64,000 bases of DNA from Lactifluus volemus (taxonomy: Eukaryota > Basidiomycota > Agaricomycetes > Russulales > Russulaceae), in the NCBI GenBank assembly GCA_022376515.1, contig WTXI01000072.1:1-64000 (forward strand), in the 5' to 3' direction. The position numbers were made by a program, and so were the translations under genes. Shown here in pieces: positions 21,127-31,529 of this stretch. Below the pieces are notes generated by a model. It was not told where the DNA came from. It did no database searches and saw nothing but the letters and a program-made list of their open reading frames with translations. Position 1 is the first letter of the stretch; the number at the start of each line of letters is the position of its first letter.

Positions 21127-23091
21127 GCTACTGAGACCGCTCCTCTTGCAAAGAGTGGACGATTGATCGACAAAACGGCTTCCATAACTGTTGGTTGGAC
21201 CTCAGAAAAGGGGAAGCTCTCCAGAGTCGAGACCAGAGACGCACCAGACCTCCCAGACCACGTAGTTGGGCACGCCTTTTGGATAGAACGTCAAGAAAAC
21301 CCCAAGCAAAGTGCCTATTGGGCTTTTGACAAAGGAGATCCACACGGGCCCATCGAGTTTATCAACCAGAAGTGGTACCACGTCGAGTGGTTTGATAAAC
21401 AACAGACTTACACGACAGAGATAGGGAGATACATCACAGACGACGACATCGCACGATTTGAACTCGGCTGGTGGAAACCAAGTGATCCACAGCACCCAGA
21501 CTATCCAGTACACGCACTGTCCTTGACACCGGCAGGCTCAGGATCTGGAAGTACCCCAGAACGACCCGAAGCACTTTCACCTAGTGGACAATTATTTGAA
21601 CCGGTCTATCAAGCCGCACAACCTCCTTTGATCAGTGTTCCCCCTGGAATTCATCAGCAGCTTGAACCAACCTCGACGTTGCAAGTGCCCCCAGTACAAA
21701 AACAAATGGAATCGCCATACTCCAACATCAGTGTGTCGATGGTGACAGACCCAACCACTGGAATGTTGGTGGATCCCACCATGTTTCCAGCCGCTCTCTC
21801 CCCCTCTCCACAACCTCATCCTAGTGTGCCTAGTGGTAGTGCGTTCATCAGGTCAGCTGCAGTCAGCACTGCCATTACCGCACCAACAGCACTAGCTGGC
21901 ATCACAGGATTCAGCTCCTCTGGGCAACCTGGAGGAGGACCTCCGGCTGGGGCACAGCCGGGAGGAAGTGGAGGCGGAGGAGGAGGAGGTGGAGGCGGCG
22001 GTGGAGGTGGAGGCGGGGGAGGAGGCGGAGGAGGAGGAGGAGCTCCCCCTCCGGGAGGACAAGCAGCAGGTGGTCAACCACACCAGCCTTCAGCCCTCTA
22101 TGGCACGATCCCTGAAATTTTCAATGGGGATCGTGACGACCTCGCACGTTTCCGTCGCGCCTTCTCGGTCTTTTGGGAAATGAACCGGGACCACCCCTCC
22201 ATAAGCAACCCTTACCTGCGGGTCCTCACCTGTATAGGAAGGATCCGAGGCAAGGCGGTCGACCAATGGGTCGATGGAATCATCCAGCCTCTCATGAATG
22301 GAGTGGCGATGTGGCGACAGCATCCACACCACCTTCTAGCCACTGATCCAAACGATGAAATGGTTTGGACGAACTTTGACAACGCATTCAGAGCACAGTT
22401 CGAGAACACTGTGGCCAGAGAGGAGGCGTTGGGAAGCCTGCTCGCCCTGGAAATGCAGGGAGAGGACCTCAAAACATACATTAATAACTTCAACACGCTA
22501 ATCGCTCTTGCCAAATGGGGTCCAAACGAGCAAGGAACCCTTCTTCGATTCAAGGATGGACTGAAGCGAGCCCTCCGCGAGAAGGTCATTGATTTTGAAC
22601 CCACCTTGCCCGACACTCTGGCAGGATGGCAGGCAGCGGCCCTGAAGCGTCAAGGGAGGTACATCGAAGCCAGAGCCACCTCTGGAGACAGGCCAGGCCA
22701 GGACTTCCGCCGACGCCTTGCTGCGGCTTTGGGAAGGTACCAGCCGGGCAGACAAGTGAAGCCACGGCCCTCAGACGCCATGGATGTGGATGCCATTCGC
22801 ACAGGGGGGCCTACACCTGAAGAAAAGAAGAAGCTACGGGCAGAGGGACGCTGCTTCACCTGCCGTCGGCAGGGCCACATAAGTAGCTCATGCCCTGAGA
22901 AGAAAAAGAGCCAACACAAGGACGGCAAGCCTGCGCAGCGCCCCGCCGCAGTGCGGGCTGTCGAAGAAGAAAGAAAGGAAATCACCCGCGACCAGCTTAT
23001 GGACGGACTTATGAAGTTGTCTGACGACGACAAGGAACGCTTTATCAAGGATATGGTTGACTCCACCGACTCTGCGCCCCAGGATTTTTGA
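21127..23091 (+). CDS. gag: Gag polyprotein, no AUG start visible
   Basis: The frame is open from 21127 (after TAG at 21124) to TGA at 23089-23091. The first ATG in it is at 21706, codon 182 if counted from the TTG at 21163. The upstream codons look like real protein (HVVGHAFWIERQENP, KWYHVEWFDKQQTYTTEIGRYI). Domains: N-terminal unit (21180-21490), Pro/Ser linker, a run of about 25 Gly (21960-22040), the retrotransposon Gag capsid-like helical region (22100-22700), and a CCHC zinc knuckle CFTCRRQGHISSSC near 22853-22894, with a basic then acidic tail. It forms the particle and binds the RNA. The start codon is unresolved: non-AUG initiation near 21163, or a shorter Gag from 21706. Confidence 0.85.
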   Translation, partial: ATETAPLAKSGRLIDKTASITVGWTSEKGKLSRVETRDAPDLPDHVVGHAFWIERQENPKQSAYWAFDKGDPHGPIEFINQKWYHVEWFDKQQTYTTEIGRYITDDDIARFELGWWKPSDPQHPDYPVHALSLTPAGSGSGSTPERPEALSPSGQLFEPVYQAAQPPLISVPPGIHQQLEPTSTLQVPPVQKQMESPYSNISVSMVTDPTTGMLVDPTMFPAALSPSPQPHPSVPSGSAFIRSAAVSTAITAPTALAGITGFSSSGQPGGGPPAGAQPGGSGGGGGGGGGGGGGGGGGGGGGGGGAPPPGGQAAGGQPHQPSALYGTIPEIFNGDRDDLARFRRAFSVFWEMNRDHPSISNPYLRVLTCIGRIRGKAVDQWVDGIIQPLMNGVAMWRQHPHHLLATDPNDEMVWTNFDNAFRAQFENTVAREEALGSLLALEMQGEDLKTYINNFNTLIALAKWGPNEQGTLLRFKDGLKRALREKVIDFEPTLPDTLAGWQAAALKRQGRYIEARATSGDRPGQDFRRRLAAALGRYQPGRQVKPRPSDAMDVDAIRTGGPTPEEKKKLRAEGRCFTCRRQGHISSSCPEKKKSQHKDGKPAQRPAAVRAVEEERKEITRDQLMDGLMKLSDDDKERFIKDMVDSTDSAPQDF

Positions 23092-23774
23092 AGAGCTCGT
23101 GCCGCGCGACCTGGGTACGAGCCTTAGGACTGAAACGAATGTACATTAGCTATGCCAATGCCAATGCTTTGAATTTGCCCATTTCGTTTTCGAATGTCCA
23201 CAAAACGGTCGCAGATGTCGCCTTAGTCGACAGTGGAGCCACGGAAAACTTCCTTGATCAGCGCACAGTCCGCCGATGGGGACTCAGCACTCATAAACTC
23301 CCTCACCCCCGCTACGTCTACAATGTGGATGGAACCCAGAACCAAGCTGGGACACTCACGGAGTACTGTGTTCTTCGCTGTGTCGTAGGAGACAAGGATA
23401 CTCTCCAGCGGTTCTATGTCACCAATCTTGGCAAAGATCGTGTACTCTTGGGACATCCCTGGCTTTCAGAGTTCAATCCTCGCATCGATTGGACCAAGGG
23501 GGAAGTGCAGAATGGGGGAGTACGGATCGAAACCAAGTGGAGGAAGTTTCAGCGCCCTCGTCAGATACACAAGGACAGGGAAAAGGAGCCAGCGCGCATT
23601 GATCGCACCAATGTGGCCCAGGAATGGGCCATAAAGGCGCACCAAGAGCAGGTAGCCAGTGGGGAAAAACGCGAGGTGTTACCACCCCAGTACCGGGACT
23701 ATGCGGACGTCTTTAACGAGGAGAAGTCCCATCGCTTCCCACCTTCACGACCAGAGATCATGCCATTGTCTTGA
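23088..23774 (+). CDS. pol: Retroelement protease, -1 frame from gag
   Basis: Aspartic protease of the retropepsin type. The active-site motif is ALVDSGATENFL at about 23221-23256, and the later strand VLLGHPWLSEFNPRIDW is typical of gypsy proteases. It lies one base back from the gag frame and overlaps gag's end; a run of five T (23084-23088) sits at the overlap, so a -1 shift there would join the two. The frame ends with TGA at 23772-23774, while the reverse transcriptase frame is open from before 23756. In this copy the protease and reverse transcriptase are therefore also separated by a frame change near 23750-23756. Confidence 0.85.
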   Translation: MKSSCRATWVRALGLKRMYISYANANALNLPISFSNVHKTVADVALVDSGATENFLDQRTVRRWGLSTHKLPHPRYVYNVDGTQNQAGTLTEYCVLRCVVGDKDTLQRFYVTNLGKDRVLLGHPWLSEFNPRIDWTKGEVQNGGVRIETKWRKFQRPRQIHKDREKEPARIDRTNVAQEWAIKAHQEQVASGEKREVLPPQYRDYADVFNEEKSHRFPPSRPEIMPLS

Positions 23775-26700
23775 AGGAGGACGCCCCAGCCACAATCAAT
23801 TGTAAAGTCTATGCCCTCACAAGGGAGGAAAGGGAAGCGACCCAGAAGTTCTTAAAAGAGAATGAGCAGTGGGGATTCATCGAAAAATCCAACTCTCCTT
23901 GGTCAACCCCTTGGTTCTTCATAAAGAAGAGAGATGGGAGCCTTCGACCCATCCAGGACTACAGGGAGGTGAACAGTTGGACGATTCGGGATGTGTACCC
24001 CATCCCTCGCATCGAACAAATTCTGGAAGCACTGCATGGACGCACTCTCTTCACGGCATTAGACATTCGTTGGGGCTATCATAACATCCAGATTCGTCCT
24101 GAGGATCGATGGAAGGCCGCGTTTAAGACTCCCTTTGGCCTGTACCAACCAAAGGTGATGCTCTTCGGCCTCCAGAACTCTCCGGCCACCTTTCAGCGCT
24201 GCATGGATCGGGTCTTCGCTAAGATCATGAACCGCTACCCGGGGAAGGTGTTTGTGTACATGGACGATGTCTTGGTGGCCACAGGGGGAGATGTGGAGGA
24301 ACACAGGAAGATAGTCCGAGAAATCCTCGAGATGTTCCGCCAAGAATCCTTCTTCCTCAAACTGTCGAAATGCAAGTTTGAGCAGACCAGCATTGACTAC
24401 CTTGGCATCCGCGTGGAACATGGGACTATCCGCATCGATCCTACGAAGAGGAAAGGACTATCTCAATGGCCTCGAACCTTGTCTTCAGTAAAGGAGGTCC
24501 GAAGCACGCTTGGCGTTTTGGGGTACCAGAGACCATTCATTCCCCACTTTGCACATCTTGCGGCCCCACTCACTGCTTTACTGAAAAAGGGACGACCATT
24601 CGAGTGGACGGATGAGTGCACCAAGGCCCTGGATGCGCTCCTCCAGATCATAGAGTCCGATCCTGTCCTCCAAAGACCTGACTATGACCGCCCCTTCGAG
24701 ATGGAGGTGGACGCGTCCCAGTATGCCACTGGGGCTATCCTCTACCAACGAAATGACAAACAGAGGCTCTGTCCAGTGGGCTACCACTCCCAGACATTGA
24801 ACGAAGCTGAGAGAGGGTATGACGTCCATGACAGAGAGCTCTTGGCGGTAATTCGGGGTCTGCGACGATGGAGACACTTGTTCCTCTCCTCTCCCTTCAC
24901 TGCCATTGTGCACACCGATCATAATAATCTTCGATACTACCGGCAACCCCAGAGAATCAACCGACGCGTGGCAAGGTACCTTAGTGACCTTGCAGACTAC
25001 AATTACAAGCTGGTGCACCGCCCAGGCAAGCTGAACAAGGCTGACGCGCTGTCCAGACCACCAGGAGTAGATGAAGGGAAACACGATAACGAAGACACCC
25101 TTGTCCTACCTGACAAACTCTTTGCGCGGGCAGTGGAGGTCACTGGACTTGAGCAGCGGGTTTGGGATTGGCAAGCACGCACACTGAACTACTTCACGGA
25201 GCTGCACCGCTCCTACCCACTCGATTCAGTGAATCACCACTGGGTGCACCAGGGGAGACCTGTGGTTGCAGACCGGGAAGATCTGAAGCGACAGATCCTA
25301 CATGAATACCATGACCACTCCTTGGCTGGGCATCCAGGCATTGCCACGACGCTTCAGAAGGTGTCTGAAGACTACTGGTGGCCGACGATGCGACAGTTCG
25401 TTCAGAACTACGTCAAGGGTTGTGCAACTTGCCAGATGACGAAACCCAATACTGTGAAACCCAAACCACCGTTGATGCCGATCACTGTTGAACCGAAGGC
25501 AATCCCTTTCCAGACCATTTCCCTTGACCTCATCACCGATCTCCCGGTCTCAAAGGGGTACGACTCAATCCTCACAGTAGTGGACCACGATTGCTCGAAG
25601 GCAGCCTTCTTCTTGCCCTGTCAGAAGACAATTGACGCAGAAGAAGTGGCCCGGCTCTATGTGGAACACATCTTCCCTCTCTTTGGCTGCCCCCACCACG
25701 TCATCTCGGACAGAGATCCCCGTTTTACTGCACACTTCACCCGCCAGATGTGTGAACTGCTAGGAATCACACAGAACATCAGCTCTGCTTATCATCCGCA
25801 GACTGATGGACAATCAGAACGCGCTAATCAGTGGGTGGAGCAGTATTTGCGGATCTATGGAAGCAGCCAACAAGACGACTGGGCAAACCTTCTTCCTCTT
25901 GCCCAATTTGTTCACAACTCCTGGCCAAATGCGAGCACAGGGAAGGCTCCCTGTGAGCTCTTGTGGGGCGCAAACCCAATCATCCATCCCTCCGGGAAAA
26001 GCACAAACATCCCTGCATTACATCAAAGGCAGATGTGGCTTAAGGAGGCTAGGGAGCGCGCCCAGGATGCTATCAGAAAAGCACAGGAACTGTGGCTAAA
26101 AAGGCGCCAGAGAAAGAAGGGCCAAAGACACTTCTACCCGTTCGAAAAAGGACAACAAGTATTGTTGGAGGGAACAAACCTAAAGACAATATATCCGTCC
26201 GCAAAGTTGGGACCAAAGAGATATGGTCCATTCCCCATCATTGACGTCATTTCCCCTGTGGTGTACCGCCTTCAGCTTCCCTCACACTGGCGCATTCACA
26301 ATGTCTTCCATGCGTCCTTGTTAACACCTTACAAGGAGACGGGGGAGCATGGGCGCAACTTCATGGAACCACTACCTGATCTGATGGAAGGCGAACCAGA
26401 ATATGAGGTGGAGCAAATCATTGATGCGCGCAAGAAAGGGAGGGCAGAGAAGCTTGAATATCTCCTTCGTTGGAAGGGATATTCACCCGCTCATGATAGT
26501 TGGGAACCCGCTGGCAATGTGAAGGCTCCGGAGCTCATTAAGGAGTTCTATCAGCGCAACCCCAATGCGATGGGGGGAGGGAGGATAAAGGCGAAGAGAA
26601 AAAGACGAATCCGAACGATCACTACCCCCACTACCTCCTCCTCCATGAGTAATGCCCTACAACTTGCGTTCCAGTACCCCAACTCGGAGGATGACTACCT

Positions 26701-27544
26701 CCAACTCCTCGACTCGTCGTTCAACTCCCTCGCGGTCTGTGAGGGGGGAGAGTGGTCCTTCTCAGAGGCGTCCCTTGCCGAGGACACCCCAGCAGAACCA
26801 GCCCAGATCCGCACCTCCACCGTACAGGAGGACCACCCGCTCACCTCGCCAAGAGCCTCGCCGCAGCCCCTCGTACCATCCGAGGACCCCGTCTCCTCTC
26901 CCAGGACCGACACCGCCTCCCCAACTCTCGCCTATCCAGGAAGCCCTGGAGACGCTAGCAGCGGACATGAGGTTCCAGCCAGAAGTCATGTCACTGGAGA
27001 CCCCCACGCGCTGCGATCCGAATCCCCTCACGATCCCTGGAAGGTCTTCGGCTGGGCCCAACCTTCTACAGGTGACCGTGCTCATCAACTCCAGGGGATA
27101 CGTGCAGCAGATGGGGACGGCCTACGTTCACTCGTCGTCGCGTCTTCGTCGCATGGGGGGCCGTCTGGTGGTGATTCCGGAGTCAGCCCTCTGAGAGTCA
27201 CTGGCAAGCGCAAGAGGAGGGGGAAGAAGTCATATTATTGCGGCAAGTGCAACAAGGACGGGGTGGACCACAAGTACGAGAACTGTCCTTTGTGGAGGGA
27301 GTGCCTCTATTGCCAGAAGAGAGGGCACTACTCCCATGACTGTCACCACCCCCATACGCGTTGCACTGTCTATAGGTGCCGGGTCTTCCCTGACCACCAG
27401 TACTATGGGAGGAACTGTCCTGTCAAGGCCACGGAGTTGCGGCCTGTTGCTCATCTTTGGGATGAGCATGACGCAGATGACGTCGACGCAGGTGAGGCGC
27501 TTTGGGATGACATTGACTGGGAGTCCATGGACAGGGGTGACTAA
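23771..27544 (+). CDS. pol: Pol: reverse transcriptase, RNase H, integrase, chromodomain, zinc-knuckle tail
   Basis: 1,257 codons without a stop; the listed start is the frame opening, not a true initiator. Reverse transcriptase catalytic YMDD is at about residue 163. RNase H begins EMEVDASQYATG at about 311. Integrase has the zinc-binding HHCC region (HSLAGHPG to CATCQM, 513-560) and the triad Asp in ISLDLITD (about 586), Asp in VISDRDPRF (about 645) and Glu in DGQSERANQ (about 683). The chromodomain EVEQIID...YLLRWKGYSPAHDSWEP is at about 877-930. An unusual tail of some 320 residues follows: low complexity, then KRKRRGKKSYYCGKCNKDG and a CCHC knuckle CLYCQKRGHYSHDC (about 1178-1191), ending very acidic. 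No frameshift is seen inside this frame. Confidence 0.93.
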   Translation: MKEDAPATINCKVYALTREEREATQKFLKENEQWGFIEKSNSPWSTPWFFIKKRDGSLRPIQDYREVNSWTIRDVYPIPRIEQILEALHGRTLFTALDIRWGYHNIQIRPEDRWKAAFKTPFGLYQPKVMLFGLQNSPATFQRCMDRVFAKIMNRYPGKVFVYMDDVLVATGGDVEEHRKIVREILEMFRQESFFLKLSKCKFEQTSIDYLGIRVEHGTIRIDPTKRKGLSQWPRTLSSVKEVRSTLGVLGYQRPFIPHFAHLAAPLTALLKKGRPFEWTDECTKALDALLQIIESDPVLQRPDYDRPFEMEVDASQYATGAILYQRNDKQRLCPVGYHSQTLNEAERGYDVHDRELLAVIRGLRRWRHLFLSSPFTAIVHTDHNNLRYYRQPQRINRRVARYLSDLADYNYKLVHRPGKLNKADALSRPPGVDEGKHDNEDTLVLPDKLFARAVEVTGLEQRVWDWQARTLNYFTELHRSYPLDSVNHHWVHQGRPVVADREDLKRQILHEYHDHSLAGHPGIATTLQKVSEDYWWPTMRQFVQNYVKGCATCQMTKPNTVKPKPPLMPITVEPKAIPFQTISLDLITDLPVSKGYDSILTVVDHDCSKAAFFLPCQKTIDAEEVARLYVEHIFPLFGCPHHVISDRDPRFTAHFTRQMCELLGITQNISSAYHPQTDGQSERANQWVEQYLRIYGSSQQDDWANLLPLAQFVHNSWPNASTGKAPCELLWGANPIIHPSGKSTNIPALHQRQMWLKEARERAQDAIRKAQELWLKRRQRKKGQRHFYPFEKGQQVLLEGTNLKTIYPSAKLGPKRYGPFPIIDVISPVVYRLQLPSHWRIHNVFHASLLTPYKETGEHGRNFMEPLPDLMEGEPEYEVEQIIDARKKGRAEKLEYLLRWKGYSPAHDSWEPAGNVKAPELIKEFYQRNPNAMGGGRIKAKRKRRIRTITTPTTSSSMSNALQLAFQYPNSEDDYLQLLDSSFNSLAVCEGGEWSFSEASLAEDTPAEPAQIRTSTVQEDHPLTSPRASPQPLVPSEDPVSSPRTDTASPTLAYPGSPGDASSGHEVPARSHVTGDPHALRSESPHDPWKVFGWAQPSTGDRAHQLQGIRAADGDGLRSLVVASSSHGGPSGGDSGVSPLRVTGKRKRRGKKSYYCGKCNKDGVDHKYENCPLWRECLYCQKRGHYSHDCHHPHTRCTVYRCRVFPDHQYYGRNCPVKATELRPVAHLWDEHDADDVDAGEALWDDIDWESMDRGD
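26652..27194 (+). CDS. Overlapping ORF inside the Pol tail
   Basis: An ATG-initiated frame of 180 codons lies wholly inside the Pol tail in another frame. It starts MPYNLRSSTPTRR, has a Pro/Arg/Ser-rich middle, and ends in a compact, less biased part: EALETLAADMRFQPEV, LLQVTVLINSRGYVQQMGTA and RRMGGRLVVIPESAL. This last part looks more like a folded protein than the Pol frame over the same bases. It could be an accessory product or the older of the two frames. There is no homology evidence, only frame length and composition. Confidence 0.35.
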   Translation: MPYNLRSSTPTRRMTTSNSSTRRSTPSRSVRGESGPSQRRPLPRTPQQNQPRSAPPPYRRTTRSPRQEPRRSPSYHPRTPSPLPGPTPPPQLSPIQEALETLAADMRFQPEVMSLETPTRCDPNPLTIPGRSSAGPNLLQVTVLINSRGYVQQMGTAYVHSSSRLRRMGGRLVVIPESAL

Positions 27545-27578
27545 GGCGCATGGTGGTACATGCGCCTAGGAGAGAGGG
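27544..27578 (+). promoter_or_regulatory. Hairpin and polypurine tract before the 3' LTR
   Basis: Inverted 9-base arms AGGCGCATG and CATGCGCCT (27544-27552 and 27559-27567) with a six-base loop stand directly before AGGAGAGAGGG (27568-27578). The latter is the polypurine tract that primes plus-strand DNA; three bases follow before the LTR's TG. Confidence 0.7.
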
Positions 27579-27581
27579 TAC

Positions 27582-28517
27582 TGTTACGGTTATGCGGGCC
27601 GCCCGGCCCATTTCTTACTGTTTTCCGTCTGATTTTCGACTTGTGTTGTGACCTAGGATCCCTTTCTTTGGCCAGCCCCCTTTGTTCCACTTCTAGGGGC
27701 TGTGTGTTGCCGTTTTGAACGTGTATTTGACTCAGGGATCATGACTCAAATCTTGAGTCAGCGTTCTTGACTCAGACCTTGAGTCAGACGCACTGAGTCA
27801 GTTCTTGAGTCATCAGAACTGACTCAGGTCCTTAGTCAATAGTCTTGACTTCGCTACTGTACTGTGACCTTTGTAGGATAGTTGGCTGGCCCTCTGTACG
27901 CATAAATAGGGCCCTGTAGACGAGCTAAAGCCCCAGCTTCAGCTTCGTCTAGAATCGCAATTCATTGTCTCCTGCTCACACTCGCATCGCATCTTCCTCC
28001 TCTCTTCTTGTGAATCCCCTCTTCGTACCTTGATCTAGGTACTTCGCGCCACGATCAGACATCTGTGAACTTGTTCCATTTCCGTGTAACAAGTCCCCAG
28101 ACGCCTGAACCCTAATACGAACGCGCTGTGAGAAGTAGTCCCCACTTCTCACCCCGCGTCCGCCCTCGAACCTTAGTTCAACCTCTCACGAGTGTCCTTG
28201 GAAGGCGAGCATCTCTTGCATTCCAAATACACTCGCGCCCGTGTTGCGGTTGAACCTACACATCGTCATTAACTCATCTGCCACCGTCTATCCCTTTTGG
28301 GAACGGTAACTCCGACCATCGCGTGCGCCGGCCCGCTAGTCCGTTTCACGCGATACAGACACCCAGAGTTCGCACAGTCAAGTCTACTCCCTGCGGGACC
28401 TTGCCTGTGTGTGCTAGAATCGACTATTTGGTGTTGCTAGTCTTGTCCGACTCGCCGCAGCAAATAGCCAACCAGAACGATGCTCACTTCGAGCCACGGT
28501 CCCTGCGAACCGTGACA
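27582..28517 (+). repeat. 3' LTR
   Basis: 936 bp, TGTTACGG to CCGTGACA, nearly identical to the 5' LTR. It includes the bZIP array at 27728-27826. A C-to-T difference creates an ATG at 28480 that the 5' LTR lacks. Confidence 0.96.
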
Positions 28518-28631
28518 GGTACTCTGAAGAGGGAGATTACCAAGCAGTGTGTTGTAGAGATTATGAGGCATCTTGAACAGGAGGGTGTGGAGATTACAGC
28601 GAGATTGCGTACTAACACCAGGATGTCTTGA

Positions 28632-28920
28632 ATGAACTGCTGTCTATGTGTAACTCTTGTGACCACTTCCCGTGTGACCATCGGCTGCCACCCTTTTCGA
28701 GTCCTCTCTGGGTCCCGAGCCAGAGATGGCACATCCAATTTCTATGCTCGGTCCAGTTCCAGCAGTCGGCTAGACTCTTAAAGAGGCAGCAATGAGACGC
28801 AGCATACAGTCCAACAGGGGTTAACAACGCCTTCATGGAGCTGAGGAAGATCTGGGTCAGCGACCTTCTGATATCTCGCAGGTTCTGCGGGATGAAACCG
28901 GCTGCAGCATCTACCTCCAC
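28632..28920. other. Spacer without recognisable gene
   Basis: Between the end of the split gene and the TOP2 fragment. Open stretches exist (for example WVSDLLISRRFCG near 28850) but I cannot assign them; some may be the diverged upstream exon of the TOP2 fragment. Confidence 0.4.
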
Positions 28921-28924
28921 TACC

Positions 28925-29342
28925 CTCGCCCATGTAGCCCTGACAGCCAAGATGCCAGATGCGCACAAATGGAACTCCAAGGATTACAAGGTCTGCAATT
29001 TGTCACGTACTCGCTATCCTCTTCTAAACTGACAGACCCCGTCACTCAGGGTCTCGGGACAAGCAAGGACTCGGACACTAGAGATGACTTCTCGCACATG
29101 GTAATGCACATGATCCCGTTTAGCTTGACGCAGAATGGTCACAGTGAGCTCATCGACCTCGCGTTTAGCAAGAAGGCGGACGACCATAAAGAGTGGCTGC
29201 GACACTTCAGGGTGCGTCCTCGTCCTTTGTTGTGGCGTCCGTCTACATACATTGATTGTGCAGCCAGGCTCTTATCTCAATCATGACACGGACGAGATCT
29301 CATACTCCGAATTCATCTCTGGCCTCTACACTGTATTAGATC
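28925..29342 (+). pseudogene. TOP2: DNA topoisomerase II fragment
   Basis: Three short exons read as the central part of topoisomerase II. KWNSKDYK (to about 28990) is joined across a GT-AG intron to GLGTSKDSDTRDDFSHM (from about 29049), continuing LIDLAFSKKADDHKEWLRHF. After a second intron (GTGCGT/GTGCAG, about 29211-29262) comes PGSYLNHDTDEISYSEFI. The KYYKGLGTS and FSKK-DRKEWLR motifs are hallmarks of the family. Family similarity stops after SEFI (about 29313). The introns are kept, so the copy arose from DNA, not from a spliced RNA. Both gene ends are missing. Confidence 0.75.
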
Positions 29343-29446
29343 TACGGTGACCCAATGCATCAAAAGAATGGTTGATGCCGGATTAGCCTCAGTGGCTTAT
29401 TTTCTATTTCGACTTTGAGTTCGTACCGGCCGAAGACGCAACTTAA

Positions 29447-31313
<1,867 letters not shown>

Positions 31314-31529
31314 ACCATGGGTTAACCGCTGCCCGCTCGACGTGCCCCCTTCACCGCTGCCTGGCTGCCCCACCAACCACGATGATCACGACCACGACGA
31401 CCACGACCTCCGGTGCCTCCTGCAGTTGAGAATCGCAAGAGGCGCACGCAGGCATACTTATGTGCTTGATACTGGGTTATGTCCGAACTCTATCTCGGAG
31501 AGTTCATCACTAATTGATATATGACATGA

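Larger units (their letters stand above)
20040..28517 (+). mobile_element. Full-length chromodomain Ty3/gypsy LTR retrotransposon
   Basis: 8,478 bp between 5-bp target duplications GGTAC (20035-20039 and 28518-28522). The LTRs are 935 and 936 bp and differ at only about three positions, so the insertion is recent. Order: LTR, primer site, gag, protease, reverse transcriptase, RNase H, integrase, chromodomain, long C-terminal tail, purine tract, LTR. The integrase-plus-chromodomain order and the self-complementary primer site place it near the Tf1/sushi chromoviruses. Gag, protease and the rest of Pol lie in three different frames. Confidence 0.96.
19631..28631 (+). pseudogene. Small two-exon gene split by the LTR retrotransposon
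   Basis: Exon 1 is 19631-19822, the intron 19823-19872 (GTAGGA/GCCAG), and exon 2 starts at 19873. The element inserts after 20039 and the coding frame resumes at 28523, ending with a TGA at 28629-28631. When the element and one copy of the GGTAC duplication are left out, the frame is exact and encodes about 155 residues. The protein has a Cys-containing N-terminal segment (LEPCYACGGAGYY), a basic patch (PKRKRVTVDEVD) and two copies of REITKQCV, one on each side of the insertion. The function is unknown. A TATA-like CATAAAAAG lies about 40 bp before the ATG. The insertion must abolish the normal product. Confidence 0.75.

Noticed and set aside
29346..29410. Short stretch QCIKRMVDAGLASVAYF recalling NACHT-domain proteins of Rhizoctonia
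   Set aside because: Only about 17 residues, broken immediately after; too short to annotate, though it lies between two other gene fragments.
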